NCBI RefSeq assembly: GCF_014874095.1
Contig: NZ_JADBEB010000001.1
Span: 4,650,001-4,714,000, forward strand
DNA length: 64,000 bases
Direction of reading: 5' to 3'
From: Plantactinospora soyae
GTDB taxonomy: Bacteria; Actinomycetota; Actinomycetes; Mycobacteriales; Micromonosporaceae
Under the pieces are notes generated by a model, which ran no database searches, was not told the DNA's origin, and saw only the letters and a list, made by a program, of their open reading frames with translations. Made by a program: the position numbers and the translations under genes. The first letter of the stretch is position 1. Each line of letters starts with the position of its first letter. Shown one piece after another: positions 42,236 through 51,186 of the stretch.

Positions 42236-42812
42236 TCCGTTCAGGAAGCGGACGGATTCCGGGCGTCGCGCGCCACCAGTGGCGTGACGCCATCGCGGCC
42301 AGCACGGCGCCGGCGGTGTTGAGCAGTACATCGTCCACGGAGGACACCCGATCGAGCCGCAGGAGGTACTGCGCGGCCTCGACCAGGACCGAGCAGCCCG
42401 CCGCGAGCGCCAGGATCCGGGGTACCGATGCCAGCGCCGCGAACCGCTGCGGGGCGAAGAACCCGAGTGCCGCGAACACCAGCAGGTTGCCGACGACCTG
42501 GCCCGTCAGCGTCAGCGGCCCCCCGTCGGCGGCGATCGTGAACAGGTCCCGCAGCGGTACCAGGCTCATCCGACCGGGGACGGCGCCAGCCTGGGCGCCC
42601 GGCAACATGATCATCCATACCCACGGCACCGTCCCGTAGACCATGCCGACCTCGGCCAGCGACATCCGCCACGCCCACGCCGACGGGGTGCCGGTGACAC
42701 TCCGACGGCGTGCCAGGGCCCACACCGCCAGCGCGGCCAACGGCAGTACGGCCACCGTGACGAGCACTACGCCAGTGAATGTACCGATCCAGCCGTGCCA
42801 CCCATTGATCAC
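42195..42812 (-). CDS. VanZ-like membrane protein
   Basis: 205 residues with about five hydrophobic segments (residues 10-34, 60-72, 105-122, 130-146 and 160-178). The VanZ-type motifs are NLLVFAALGFFAPQRF and CSVLVEAAQYLLRLDRVSSVDDVLLNTAGAVLA. VanZ of Enterococcus gives low teicoplanin resistance by an unknown mechanism; actinobacterial homologues are common and not tied to resistance. There is no vancomycin cluster nearby, so no resistance role is claimed. Confidence 0.85.
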   Translation of the reverse strand: MINGWHGWIGTFTGVVLVTVAVLPLAALAVWALARRRSVTGTPSAWAWRMSLAEVGMVYGTVPWVWMIMLPGAQAGAVPGRMSLVPLRDLFTIAADGGPLTLTGQVVGNLLVFAALGFFAPQRFAALASVPRILALAAGCSVLVEAAQYLLRLDRVSSVDDVLLNTAGAVLAAMASRHWWRATPGIRPLPERIRRGSRTPTPGTS

Positions 42813-42959
42813 ACTGCCTCCGTCTTCGTCCGACCGTGAAACCTACCCGGGCCGCCCGCTGCCCGGGGACTGGCCCAACCGACCGCTGCCGGGCCGTCGA
42901 GGGGCCACGGGAAGGTCAGGAGCGCCCTTCTCCTCGTGGCGGCCGGCCGTGGCAGCGCG

Positions 42960-44231
42960 TCAGTCCTGGCCGAGAATGGCCTGCATCTCCTGTTGGATGA
43001 TGTCCTGTACCGGGAGGCTGTCGTAGTTGCCGAGGATGACGCTGACCCAACCGGTGGCCGGGTAGATGTGCCAGTTGGCGACGCTGCCGGGGTTGGCGCC
43101 GCCGCGCCCGTACACCCAATGGCCGTTGATGAGCTTGGCCGGCATCGCGTACGCCATGAACGACGGGTGGGCGGGCGGGGGCCCACCGTCCTTGCCCTTG
43201 CCCTGGGGGATCTTGGCCCCGCAGAGCAGATCGACGTAGGGCCGGTCCAGCACCGTGCAGTCGCGCAGCGCGTGCGCGAACCGGACCAGGTCCGGCGCGG
43301 TGGCGAAGCCGCCGTCCCCGGCGTAATCGATGAAGTTGCGGCCCGGGTTCTTGCCCGGCTCGTACGGGCTCGGGCTGCCCTTGTCCAGGTTGCGGACGGC
43401 GTCCACCCGGCTGCCGTCCTCCAGCGTCATGTACGAGTGCGCGATGTGCTCGTCGGTGAGCCACTGCGGCCTGGTGTAGAACGCCGAGCCGGTCATGCCG
43501 CAGCGCCCGAAGATGTGTTCGTGCACATAGTCCCAGTACGTCGTGCCGGACACGGCCTCCACGATCTGCGCGGCGATGGCGAAAACGGCGCCGGAATTGT
43601 CGACGCGTGTGCCGGGGGCGGCCTCCAGCCTCGCCTGCCGGGACCACTGCTGGTAGAACTCGTGCACCTCCTCCCGGCTGTGGAAGACGCGTCGCAGGTC
43701 CATCTCCGGGTGGTTCAGCCCGGCGGTGCTGGTGAGCAGGTGGTGGATGGTCACCTGCTCGGCGATTTCCGTGGCGAAGCCGGTCAGGTAGGTGCCCACC
43801 GTGTCCGACAGCCTCAGTTTGTTCCGCTGCGCCAACTGCAGGACGGCCACCGCGGAGAACGGCTTGACCGCCGAGCCGAGATTGACCGCGACGCCCTCGT
43901 GGTTGCGGATCCCCTTCTCCCGGTCGGCCATGCCGTAGCTGCGTGACAGCACCGTCCGGCCCCGGTGCGACAGCAGCACCACGCCGGAGAACCTGTCCTG
44001 GGCGGCCAACTTCGCGACGTACCGGTCGTAGGCTCCGCCGGGCCGGGTGTCCGGCGGGATCCGTTCGTGCCCGGACGGCTCGGGCGCGAAGAGTGCGACG
44101 GGGTCGGTTGAAGCCGGGGCGGCGTGGCCGGGCCCGGCGCCCACCAGCGGCACGCCGGCCGCCGCACCGGCTGCCGCCAACCCACCCCATCCGACCAGCC
44201 GCCGCCGGTTGATACCAGGTACCGATTCCAT
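42960..44231 (-). CDS. TAT-exported serine hydrolase (beta-lactamase class C-like)
   Basis: 423 residues from ATG 44231 (GTG 44237 is also possible). The N-terminus has a twin-arginine signal (NRRRLVGWGGLAAAG) and an Ala-rich cleavage region near residue 38. The SxxK nucleophile motif is GSAVKPFSAVAVLQLA (about residue 120). Where class C enzymes have Tyr-x-Asn, this protein reads GTRVDNSGAVFA, so the Tyr is not obvious. A C-terminal HxG-like GRGGANPG is present. Family members are D-aminopeptidases, esterases and penicillin-binding-like proteins. It is divergent from the two-component system by 118 bases, so that system may control it. Confidence 0.85.
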   Translation of the reverse strand: MESVPGINRRRLVGWGGLAAAGAAAGVPLVGAGPGHAAPASTDPVALFAPEPSGHERIPPDTRPGGAYDRYVAKLAAQDRFSGVVLLSHRGRTVLSRSYGMADREKGIRNHEGVAVNLGSAVKPFSAVAVLQLAQRNKLRLSDTVGTYLTGFATEIAEQVTIHHLLTSTAGLNHPEMDLRRVFHSREEVHEFYQQWSRQARLEAAPGTRVDNSGAVFAIAAQIVEAVSGTTYWDYVHEHIFGRCGMTGSAFYTRPQWLTDEHIAHSYMTLEDGSRVDAVRNLDKGSPSPYEPGKNPGRNFIDYAGDGGFATAPDLVRFAHALRDCTVLDRPYVDLLCGAKIPQGKGKDGGPPPAHPSFMAYAMPAKLINGHWVYGRGGANPGSVANWHIYPATGWVSVILGNYDSLPVQDIIQQEMQAILGQD

Positions 44232-44349
44232 GATCACGGGCCTTTCCCGATCGACGAACGGACCGTTCCAGGTCTACCGGCGACCGCCTGTCGACAACCG
44301 ATCGCGGACCCATACGCCGCCCATAAGCGGTGCTGGGGATACTGGGCGG

Positions 44350-45006
44350 ATGCGGGTGCTGCTGGTCGAGGACGAACAGCCGCTGGCCAGGTACATCGCG
44401 TCCGGGCTGCGCAAGCACGGCTGCGCCGTGGACGTGGCACACGACGGTCAGCAGGCGCTGGACAAATGCGAAATCACCCCGTACGACGTGGTGGTCCTGG
44501 ACCGGGACCTTCCGGTGGTGCACGGTGACACGGTGTGCCGGATGCTGGCGCAGCGCGGCGCTGGCCGGGTACTGATGCTCACCGCATCCGGTGCCGTGTC
44601 CGACCGGGTGGAGGGGCTGGCCCTGGGTGCCGACGACTACCTGGGCAAACCGTTCGCGTTCTCCGAACTGGTCGCCCGGGTGGCTGCGCTGGCCCGGCGC
44701 AGTACGCCGGCCCGCCCTCCGGTGCTGCGCGCGCGGGATGTCGAACTCGATCCGTCGCGGCGCACCGCCGAGCGGGCTGGTCGGCTGCTGTCGCTGACCC
44801 CGAAGGAGTTCGGGGTGCTGGAACGGCTGCTCGCCGCCGACGGTGCCGTGGTGAGCGCGGAGACGCTGTTGGACAAGGTGTGGGACGAGCACGCCGACCC
44901 GTTCACCAATGCCGTACGCATCACCGTCAGCACGCTGCGTCGCAAGCTCGGCGATCCACCGCTGGTGGAAACCGTGACCGGCGCCGGGTACCGGATCGCC
45001 CGATGA
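44350..45006 (+). CDS. OmpR-family response regulator
   Basis: 218 residues. The receiver domain has the acidic pair in LLVEDEQ, phospho-acceptor Asp51 in VVVLDRDLPV, Thr in LMLTASG and Lys in LGKPFAF. The OmpR winged-helix C-terminus has LTPKEFGVLERLLAADGAVVSAE and VRITVSTLRRKLG plus the terminal VTGAGYRI. The ATG lies 7 bases after GATACT without a ribosome site, suggesting a leaderless message. It overlaps the sensor kinase start (ATGA). Confidence 0.93.
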   Translation: MRVLLVEDEQPLARYIASGLRKHGCAVDVAHDGQQALDKCEITPYDVVVLDRDLPVVHGDTVCRMLAQRGAGRVLMLTASGAVSDRVEGLALGADDYLGKPFAFSELVARVAALARRSTPARPPVLRARDVELDPSRRTAERAGRLLSLTPKEFGVLERLLAADGAVVSAETLLDKVWDEHADPFTNAVRITVSTLRRKLGDPPLVETVTGAGYRIAR

Positions 45007-46139
45007 CCTGGCGACTGACCGCCCGCAGCCGTCTCACACTGCTGTACACCGGCCTGGTGCTGGCCGCCGGATCGCTGTTGACGGTGTCGACGTACCTGCT
45101 GCTGTTTCGGAGCCTGCGGCTGAATATCGAGGAGGCGATGTCCAAGCTGCTGACCCAGGCCGCGCCGCCGCTGCTGGTGGTGACCGCACTTGCCGGGCTG
45201 ACCGGCTGGCTGGTGGCCGGGCGGATCCTGCGGCCGATCCGTACGATCTCCGGTACCGCCAACCGGCTGTCCGCGGAGAACCTGTCCGAACGGGTACCCG
45301 TCGGCCGGCCCGCCGACGAACTCGCCATGCTGGCCGCCACCATCAACGGCATGCTGGACCGCGTCCAGCGCGGTGTCTCCGAACGCGACCGGGTCCTGGA
45401 CAGCCAGCGCCTGTTCGTGGCCAACGCCGCGCACGAACTGCGTACCCCGCTCACCACCATGCGTACCGCCATCGACGTCACCCTTGACGGCGAACCCGAC
45501 CGGGCAGAACTCGTCGCGATGGCCGGCGACATCGCCACCGCCGTCGAAACCAGCCAACGCACCCTGGACGGGCTCCTGGTCCTGGCCCGCAGCCAGGCCG
45601 GCCTGTCCCGCCGGTCGCCCGTGGACCTGGCCACGGTCGCCGCCGCGGCAGTCGCCGACGCCGCCGGCCAAGCGGCGGACGGGGTCGTCACCGTGCAGGC
45701 CGACCTGCACCCGGCGCCGGCCAGCGGCGAGCCGGTGCTGCTGGAACGAATGGCCGGCAACCTGATCGAGAATGCGCTGCGCTACAACCACACCGGCGGA
45801 CACGTCGCGGTGACCTCCGGCATCGCGGACGGGCGCGCGTTCCTGCGGGTGGTCAACACCGGCCGCCCGGTCACGCCGGAGGAGGAGCGGCGGCTGTTCG
45901 AGCCGTTCGTCCGGGGCGCCGCCAACGGCACCTGTGGGGCCGGGCTCGGCCTGTCCATCGTTCGGGCGGTCGTCACCGCGCACGACGGGGAGATCTCCAG
46001 CACCGCCCGGCCGACCGGCGGCATGGACATCGCCGTACACCTGCCGCCGGCCCTGGGGCTACCACCCGTGCCGGGTCCGACCGGTGGCTCGGATGACCCC
46101 GACGTCCGACCGCCACGACCCACCGCTCGCCCGTCATGA
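45003..46139 (+). CDS. Sensor histidine kinase partner
   Basis: 378 residues. Two transmembrane helices (about 11-35 and 56-76) are separated by only about 20 residues, so there is no sizeable external sensor domain; it may sense membrane stress or act with a partner. A HAMP linker follows (about 77-130). The H box is ANAAHELRTPLTTMR with His144, the N box NLIENALRYN (about 252-261), and the G box GAGLGLSIVRAVV (about 318-330). A Pro-rich tail follows. It phosphorylates the overlapping response regulator. Confidence 0.92.
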   Translation: MTWRLTARSRLTLLYTGLVLAAGSLLTVSTYLLLFRSLRLNIEEAMSKLLTQAAPPLLVVTALAGLTGWLVAGRILRPIRTISGTANRLSAENLSERVPVGRPADELAMLAATINGMLDRVQRGVSERDRVLDSQRLFVANAAHELRTPLTTMRTAIDVTLDGEPDRAELVAMAGDIATAVETSQRTLDGLLVLARSQAGLSRRSPVDLATVAAAAVADAAGQAADGVVTVQADLHPAPASGEPVLLERMAGNLIENALRYNHTGGHVAVTSGIADGRAFLRVVNTGRPVTPEEERRLFEPFVRGAANGTCGAGLGLSIVRAVVTAHDGEISSTARPTGGMDIAVHLPPALGLPPVPGPTGGSDDPDVRPPRPTARPS

Positions 46140-46188
46140 TGCCGTGAGCAGGTCCCGGACCTGAGAATCACGATCTATGGCTGGAGCA

Positions 46189-46380
46189 TCAGGAAGTGGA
46201 CAGGTTCTGGATGAAGGCTCGCCAGGCGTACGGGGTGAAGGTCAGGTTGCCGGCGTCGGGGTCCTTGCTGTCCCGGACGAGTACGACCCCGGTCAGGTTG
46301 TCCGCCACCTCCACACAGTTGTTGCCACTGGCGCCGCTGCGGCCGGATTTGTGCCATTGGGCGCCGGTCAGGTTGTCCAT
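46189..46380 (-). CDS. DUF397 protein
   Basis: 63 residues beginning MDNLTGAQWHKSGRSGASGN with NCVEVA and VLVRDSKDP, the complete DUF397 pattern. Such small proteins are nearly always encoded beside XRE/DUF5753 regulators in actinobacteria and probably modulate them. The start overlaps the end of the regulator gene by 13 bases. Confidence 0.92.
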   Translation of the reverse strand: MDNLTGAQWHKSGRSGASGNNCVEVADNLTGVVLVRDSKDPDAGNLTFTPYAWRAFIQNLSTS

Positions 46381-47180
46381 GGCTTCATCACTTCCTCGAT
46401 CAGCTCTACCGACTGCCAAGTGGGCAGCGCGACGTTGCGGACACTCTCCCACCTTGCCAGAAGGACTTCCACCTCCTCGGTGTGGTCTACCACGGTCCCG
46501 CCGAGCTGGTTGTCCAGGTGTCCCACCCAGCCGCCGTCATCCGACCGGGCCAGCACGAACGAGCCGCTCAGTCCGATGTGTAGGCCGACCTTGGTCGGAA
46601 TGACGTGCACACTCACGTTTGGTTGCCTGGCGAAGGTGATCAAGTGGGTGAGCTGCCCGGCCATCACCGTGGCGGACTCCTCGGTGAACCGGTGCAGCGC
46701 CGATTCGTCGAGTACGGCTGTGACCTGGGGTGGGTGCTCCCGGTCCAGGATGGCCTGTCGGGCCAGTCGTGACGCGACGAGGGCGTTCACCTCGTCATCG
46801 GTGAGCGTGACATCACCACGGATGACCGCTCGGGCATAGTCCTCGGTCTGAAGCAGTCCGGGAATCAGCATTGGTTCGAAACAGCGAAGTTGTTTCGCCG
46901 CTCGCTCGGCCTCCAGCCAGGGACGGAACCAGGTTGGTTCGCCGTCTCGGGCGGCCAGTTTCAGGAGCGAGACGAAGAGATCGCCGGTGCCGAACACCTT
47001 GTCGGCACGGGCCAGGTACACCTCGTCCAGCGGTCGCTGACCCAGCTCCACCGCCGACACCATTGACGCGGAGTAGTGCGCGCGTTTGCCGTACTCCTCC
47101 TGGCTGAGGCCGGCGGTGGCCCGCATCCGGCGTAGTTGGGCGCGGATCAGGTCCGCCGTGGGTGTCGGCTCGTCCGCCAC
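46368..47180 (-). CDS. XRE-family regulator with DUF5753 domain
   Basis: 270 residues from GTG 47180 (GGAGGAA upstream). The N-terminal HTH is IRAQLRRMRATAGLSQEEYGKRAHYSASMVSAVELG (about residues 11-46, quoted by boundary motifs IRAQLRRMRA and SMVSAVELG). The DUF5753 domain contains EPMLIPGLLQTEDYARAVI (about 100-118) and VHVIPTKVGLHIGLSGSFVLA. These regulators, with their DUF397 partner, are many per genome in Streptomyces and Micromonospora and often influence development; the targets are unknown. Confidence 0.92.
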   Translation of the reverse strand: MADEPTPTADLIRAQLRRMRATAGLSQEEYGKRAHYSASMVSAVELGQRPLDEVYLARADKVFGTGDLFVSLLKLAARDGEPTWFRPWLEAERAAKQLRCFEPMLIPGLLQTEDYARAVIRGDVTLTDDEVNALVASRLARQAILDREHPPQVTAVLDESALHRFTEESATVMAGQLTHLITFARQPNVSVHVIPTKVGLHIGLSGSFVLARSDDGGWVGHLDNQLGGTVVDHTEEVEVLLARWESVRNVALPTWQSVELIEEVMKPWTT

Positions 47181-47414
47181 AGTTCCTCCACAGTCTTCCG
47201 ATGCTTCCAATGGGCACGGTCGGTGACGACGATCCCCGCCGTGAGGACGCCGAGGGCGGCGTCGATGGCTTCCGAGAGTAGGGCAGTGGCAGCAGAGTGT
47301 CACCAGCGGAACTGCTCGGGAGTTGCCGGAAGGACGGGCGGAACCGCGTGGGAGGCCGTCCGGGGCGGCAACACCGGCCGGCCTCCCCTTCCAGCCGAGC
47401 GAGGAGGATCCGGG

Positions 47415-47714
47415 ATGAGTTGGCTACGTCGTACCCCGAAGGATCGACACCGCCGGGACTGGCGGCGGCTCTGGCGCCACTGCCGGTGTGGCTTGCGGTG
47501 GCGCTGCCCCGACAGCGTGCCGCAACGCGCGATGCCCTATCCGCCGCCGACACCGGGAAGAGCGCCGGTCGCCGGCCCGGCGGTCCGCCAGCACCCGGAC
47601 CGATTCACCAACCAGTGGCCACGGTGGCGCCTTCCGGCCGGAACGCCGGCCGACGGTCGGGTGGAACGACGCCGGTCGACGCGCGCCGAGCCGGGCCGTG
47701 GGCAGGCCCGGTGA
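47415..47714 (+). CDS. Small Cys/Arg-rich protein, lead gene of DsbA operon
   Basis: 99 residues with GAGGAGG upstream. It begins MSWLRRTPKDRHRRDWRRLW and continues HCRCGLRWRCPDS, with three Cys that could bind zinc; the rest is Pro/Arg-rich. I have the impression of similar small genes in Micromonosporaceae but cannot give a function. The stop overlaps the next GTG (GTGA), indicating coupling. Confidence 0.6.
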   Translation: MSWLRRTPKDRHRRDWRRLWRHCRCGLRWRCPDSVPQRAMPYPPPTPGRAPVAGPAVRQHPDRFTNQWPRWRLPAGTPADGRVERRRSTRAEPGRGQAR

Positions 47715-48097
47715 CCGGCGTCCCGGGTACGAGCGGCAGTGACCGCCGGCCGCCCGGACCCGGCCGTGCGTGGTCCGGTCGGCCCGCCGGTCCGGTCCGG
47801 CCGCACCTGCCACGGCGGCCGATCTGGCTCTGCCGGGTCTGCGCGACCGACTGGCCCTGCCTCACCGCCCGTACCCTGCTGCCGCTCGACTACGTCGCCG
47901 ACCCGGTCGGACTCGCCGTCTTCCTCGCCACCACGATGCAGGAGGCGATCGCCGACCTGCACCGGCTGAACCCGGCGGCCGGACCCGATCCGAAGGCCAT
48001 GTACGCCCGGTTCCTCGGCTGGACGGAGCCACGGCTACGCATCGCCCGGAACCGCCGCCGCCGAGTAGGGTCGGCGGAGGAGCGAAGGGAGCCCCCG
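47711..48097 (+). CDS. Small Cys-containing domain, open in frame into the DsbA-family gene
   Basis: From GTG 47711 the frame reads about 129 residues and then runs without a stop into the DsbA-like protein (to 48721). The core, RRPIWLCRVCATDWPCLTAR then ATTMQEAIADLHRLNPAAGPDPKAMYARFLGWT, looks like a separate actinobacterial small-protein family with a CxxC and a third Cys. Either its stop codon has been lost, giving a 336-residue fusion, or translation restarts at 48098 behind a good ribosome site. The boundaries given are those of the upstream domain only. Confidence 0.5.
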
Positions 48098-48721
48098 GTG
48101 CCGGGACGTACGATCGCCGACCTCTGGTTCGACCCCGCCTGCCCGTACACCTGGACGACCTCGCGGTGGCTGCTGGAGGTGGCCAAGGTCCGGCCGGTGG
48201 AGGTGCGCTGGCACGTGATGAGCCTGTCGGTGCTCAACGAGGGCCGGGACGACGACCCGGAGGGCGACCCCGACGGATACCTCTGGGTACCGGTCCGGAT
48301 CTGCACCGCCGTACGCGAGAAGTACGGCCCGGAGGCGCTCGGCCGGCTCTACACCGCGATGTGGACCGTGGCCCGTGGCGACGGGGACTGGCTCGGCGAG
48401 CTGCACGCCGCGCTGGCCGCCGCCGGACTGCCGCCGGAACTCGCCGAGGTCGGCATGTCGACGGAGTACGACGAGGCGGTACGGGCCTCGCACGCCGAGG
48501 GGATCGGCCTGGTCGGCGAGCACGTCGGCACGCCGATCATCGCGGCGACCGGGCCCGACGGCCGGCGCGTCGCCTTCTTCGGTCCGGTCATCTCCCGGAT
48601 CCCCGTCGGCGAGGAGGCCGGCCGGCTCTGGGACGGAACGCTGCTGGTGGCCGGCGTACCCGGTTTCCACGAGCTGAAGGGTGCGCCGCACGCGGAGCCG
48701 CAGCTCGACCTTCCGGGGTGA
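48098..48721 (+). CDS. DsbA-family thioredoxin-fold oxidoreductase (mycothiol-dependent type)
   Basis: 207 residues from GTG 48098, preceded by GGAGGAGCGAAGGGAG. The active site is CPYT in LWFDPACPYTWTTSRWLLEV (residues 8-27). The rest (VEVRWHVMSLSVLNE, then GTPIIAATGPDGRRVAFFGPVIS with the cis-Pro loop) matches the Rv2466c-like group of mycothiol-dependent DsbA-fold reductases. It is cytosolic. The upstream frame is open, so it may also be made as a fusion with the small Cys domain. Confidence 0.87.
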   Translation: MPGRTIADLWFDPACPYTWTTSRWLLEVAKVRPVEVRWHVMSLSVLNEGRDDDPEGDPDGYLWVPVRICTAVREKYGPEALGRLYTAMWTVARGDGDWLGELHAALAAAGLPPELAEVGMSTEYDEAVRASHAEGIGLVGEHVGTPIIAATGPDGRRVAFFGPVISRIPVGEEAGRLWDGTLLVAGVPGFHELKGAPHAEPQLDLPG

Positions 48722-48746
48722 CCGGCCGGTCGCGGGTCCGGGCGGA

Positions 48747-49568
48747 TCAGGGCTTGCGGCCGACCCCGCAGAAGACATCCACCTCGTCGGGCAGCTTGAC
48801 GTCGGGCCCGGGGCGCCAGCGTGGCGTGGAGACCACGCCGGGCTCCAGCAGTTCGAGGCCGTCGAAGAACCGGGTCAGCTCCTGCGGACTACGCGAGACG
48901 TACGGCGTGCCGGCCTCGAAGGACATCTTGGTGGCGGCGTCCTTCGCCGCGCGGTCGACGACGTTGGTGCCGTCGTTGACCACCAGGTAACTGCCGGACG
49001 GAAGCGCCTCCACCAGCCGGGCCAGGATCTCCCGGGCGCGGTCGTAGTCGAGCACGTTGCCGAGGACTCCGAGCATCATCAGGGCGATCGGCTGGCCGAG
49101 ATCCAGGGTACGGGCGGCGCCACGCAGGATCTTGTCCGGTTCGTGTACGTCGGCGTCGAGGTAGTCGATCACGCCGTCCGAACTGCTGGCGAGCAGTTCC
49201 CGGGCGTGCATCAGCACCAGGGGATCGTTGTCGACGTAGACGATCCGCGACTTCGGGGCGATGCGCTGGGCGACCTCGTGGGTGTTGTCGGCGCTCGGCA
49301 ACCCGGTGCCGATGTCGAGGAACTGGCGAACTCCCCGCTCACCGGCGAGCAGCGTGACGGCCCGGACGAGAAACGCCCGGGAGACCCTGGCCACCTCGAC
49401 GACCCCTGGAAAGACCTCCCGGACCTGGTCGCCGAGCTGCCGATCGGCCTCGAAGTTGTCCGTACCGCCCAGCCAGTAGTTCCAGACCCGGGCGCTGTGT
49501 GGGGCGGCCGTGTCGAGAATGGAGGGCGGCTTCCCGTACGGGACGTCCGGTTCCGGGTTGTCGGTCAT
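48747..49568 (-). CDS. DUF574 SAM-dependent methyltransferase
   Basis: 273 residues. It shows the DUF574/Methyltransf_19 pattern: PHSARVWNYWLGGTDNFEADR (about 23-43), motif I FLDIGTGLPSADNTHEVAQ (about 86-104), YVDNDPLVLMHAR, and the C-terminal RSPQELTRFFDGLELLEPGVV. The family is greatly expanded in actinobacteria, and substrates are mostly unknown. GGAAGGA lies upstream of the ATG. Confidence 0.92.
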   Translation of the reverse strand: MTDNPEPDVPYGKPPSILDTAAPHSARVWNYWLGGTDNFEADRQLGDQVREVFPGVVEVARVSRAFLVRAVTLLAGERGVRQFLDIGTGLPSADNTHEVAQRIAPKSRIVYVDNDPLVLMHARELLASSSDGVIDYLDADVHEPDKILRGAARTLDLGQPIALMMLGVLGNVLDYDRAREILARLVEALPSGSYLVVNDGTNVVDRAAKDAATKMSFEAGTPYVSRSPQELTRFFDGLELLEPGVVSTPRWRPGPDVKLPDEVDVFCGVGRKP

Positions 49569-49673
49569 CGGAGTACGTCCTTCCGGGCCGGGCGAGGTCG
49601 GATGGTGCCGGTCTCGACGCAGCGTAGTTCGTTCGGCCCGGGAGCGTGACCCCGAGCGGACGGGCCCCCGGCC

Positions 49674-50210
49674 CTACTCCGCCACCTGCTGCCGCCGCCA
49701 GGAGAGCAGCCGCCGGTACGCCGCCAGCCCGTCCGGCACCCACGCCCACTCGGCGAGCCGCCGGTGCAGCTCATCCTCGTCGAGAAAGGCGTACCAGGCG
49801 ATCTCCTCCGGCTGCGGCTCGACCGGCAGCGCGCAGCGCACCTCGTAGACGGCCGACCACCAGGTGTGCTCGGGCGTCTCGTAGAGGAACCGGAACAGCG
49901 GAACCGGGGCGGGCAGTCCGGAAACTCCGAGTTCCTCCTCGGCCTCGCGCAGGGCCGCCTCGTCGTACGACTCGCCCGCCCCGACCACCCCGCCGACGAA
50001 CATGTCGTACCGGGACGGGAAGACGAGCTTCCCGGGGGTACGGCGGTGCACGAAGATCAGCCCGGCCGGATCCCGAGCCAGTACGAACACGCACCGGTGC
50101 CGCAGTCTGCGCGCGTACGCCTCGCCGCGCGGCGCCTGCCCCAGCACCCGGTCGTGCTCGTCGACGATGTCCAGCACCTCATCGGCGGAGCGGGCCGGTT
50201 GTTCGGTCAC
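49674..50210 (-). CDS. NUDIX hydrolase (IPP-isomerase-like group)
   Basis: 178 residues from GTG 50210. The N-terminus VLDIVDEHDRVLGQAPRGEA is typical of the YfcD/isopentenyl-isomerase-like Nudix subfamily. The Nudix box is GGVVGAGESYDEAALREAEEELG (about residues 76-98, consensus complete). The likely substrate is a nucleotide or sugar diphosphate, not assignable. It is divergent from the GNAT gene with a 60-base gap. Confidence 0.88.
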   Translation of the reverse strand: MTEQPARSADEVLDIVDEHDRVLGQAPRGEAYARRLRHRCVFVLARDPAGLIFVHRRTPGKLVFPSRYDMFVGGVVGAGESYDEAALREAEEELGVSGLPAPVPLFRFLYETPEHTWWSAVYEVRCALPVEPQPEEIAWYAFLDEDELHRRLAEWAWVPDGLAAYRRLLSWRRQQVAE

Positions 50211-50270
50211 CCGCCCATCCAACCAGCAGCCGCGTGGCAGGTGGACGCGCAGGTGAGGCACTATGCGTAC

Positions 50271-50804
50271 ATGCTTGAAGAGGAACTGGCCACGACCCGG
50301 GCGAAGCCGATCATCCGGCCGGCGGAGCCGGCGGATGTCGACGTGCTGCACCGCTTCGTCTGCGAACTCGCCGAGGTGGAGCAGTTTCCCGGGCCGGTCG
50401 CCGCCCAGCCGGCGGACCTCGCGGCGGCGCTGTTCGGTCCGCACGCCGTCGCCGAGGCCGTGGTCGCCACCATCGACGGGCTGCCGGCCGGGTTCGCCCT
50501 GTTCTATCCCACCTACAGCACCGTGCTCGGCCGCCCCGGTATCCACCTCGAAGACCTGTACATCGATCCCGAGCACCGGGGGAGCGGGCTGGGGCGCGCG
50601 CTGCTCACCCACCTCGCCGAGCTGGCGGTACGCCGGGGTGGCGGCCGGCTGGAGTGGTGGGTCCTGCACACCAACGACCCGGCGCTGCGCTTCTACGCCC
50701 GGCTGCGCGCCCGGCCGCTCGACGAGATCGCGGTGATGCGTCTCGACGGCGACCTGCTGCACGCCCTGGCGGGGAAGGCCGGGGCAGATGCCGCAGGAGC
50801 TTGA
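50271..50804 (+). CDS. GNAT-family N-acetyltransferase
   Basis: 177 residues. It has the GNAT acetyl-CoA pattern: IRPAEPADVDVLHRFVCELA (about 16-35), GFALFYPTYST, DLYIDPEHRGSGLGRALLTHLAELA (motif A, about 98-122) and LRFYARLRARPLDE. It resembles diamine or thialysine acetyltransferases in the LEDLY-V-P-R-G-G pattern. There is no clear ribosome site; TATGCG lies just upstream of the ATG. Its last codons overlap the F420 oxidoreductase start by 17 bases. Confidence 0.88.
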   Translation: MLEEELATTRAKPIIRPAEPADVDVLHRFVCELAEVEQFPGPVAAQPADLAAALFGPHAVAEAVVATIDGLPAGFALFYPTYSTVLGRPGIHLEDLYIDPEHRGSGLGRALLTHLAELAVRRGGGRLEWWVLHTNDPALRFYARLRARPLDEIAVMRLDGDLLHALAGKAGADAAGA

Positions 50805-51186
50805 CGGGTACGTCCGCGACCGGCTCGACCAGGACCGCAACGTCTGGCTCTGTACGCTCCGACCCGACGGCAGCCCGCACGTCACGCCGGTCTGGTTCGT
50901 CTACCGCGAGCACGTCTGGTGGGTCGCCAGCTCCGCCCGGAACCGGAAGATCCGTAACCTCGCCCTGGACCCCCGGGTCTCGCTCGCCCTGGAGGACGGT
51001 GTCGCGCCCGTGGTCGCCGAGGGGCGGGCGACGATCCACCACGAGGACTTCCCGGCCGAGATCGTCGCCGCCTTCGAGGCCAAGTACGAGGGCTGGGACA
51101 TCAGGGTGCCGGTGCCCCGGGAAGGTCCCCGGGTCCTCCTGCACATCCCGGTAACCCGGTGGCTGCTGGCCGGCCGGGCACGCTGA
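50788..51186 (+). CDS. PPOX-class F420-dependent oxidoreductase
   Basis: 132 residues forming one split beta-barrel: YVRDRLDQDRNVWLCTLRPDGSPHVTPVWFVY (residues 7-38, boundary motifs YVRDRL and HVTPVWF), WWVASSARNRKIRNLALDPRVSLALEDG and AEGRATIHHE. This is the pattern of the PNPOx-like family that uses FMN or, in actinobacteria, deazaflavin F420. The substrate is unknown. It is translated with the GNAT gene upstream. The stop codon lies in the first unit of a 22-nt tandem repeat. Confidence 0.88.
   Translation: MPQELDGYVRDRLDQDRNVWLCTLRPDGSPHVTPVWFVYREHVWWVASSARNRKIRNLALDPRVSLALEDGVAPVVAEGRATIHHEDFPAEIVAAFEAKYEGWDIRVPVPREGPRVLLHIPVTRWLLAGRAR

Noticed and set aside
42195-42812. VanZ gene as evidence of glycopeptide resistance
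   Set aside because: No vanHAX or vanRS genes are nearby and VanZ-like proteins are common in actinobacteria.
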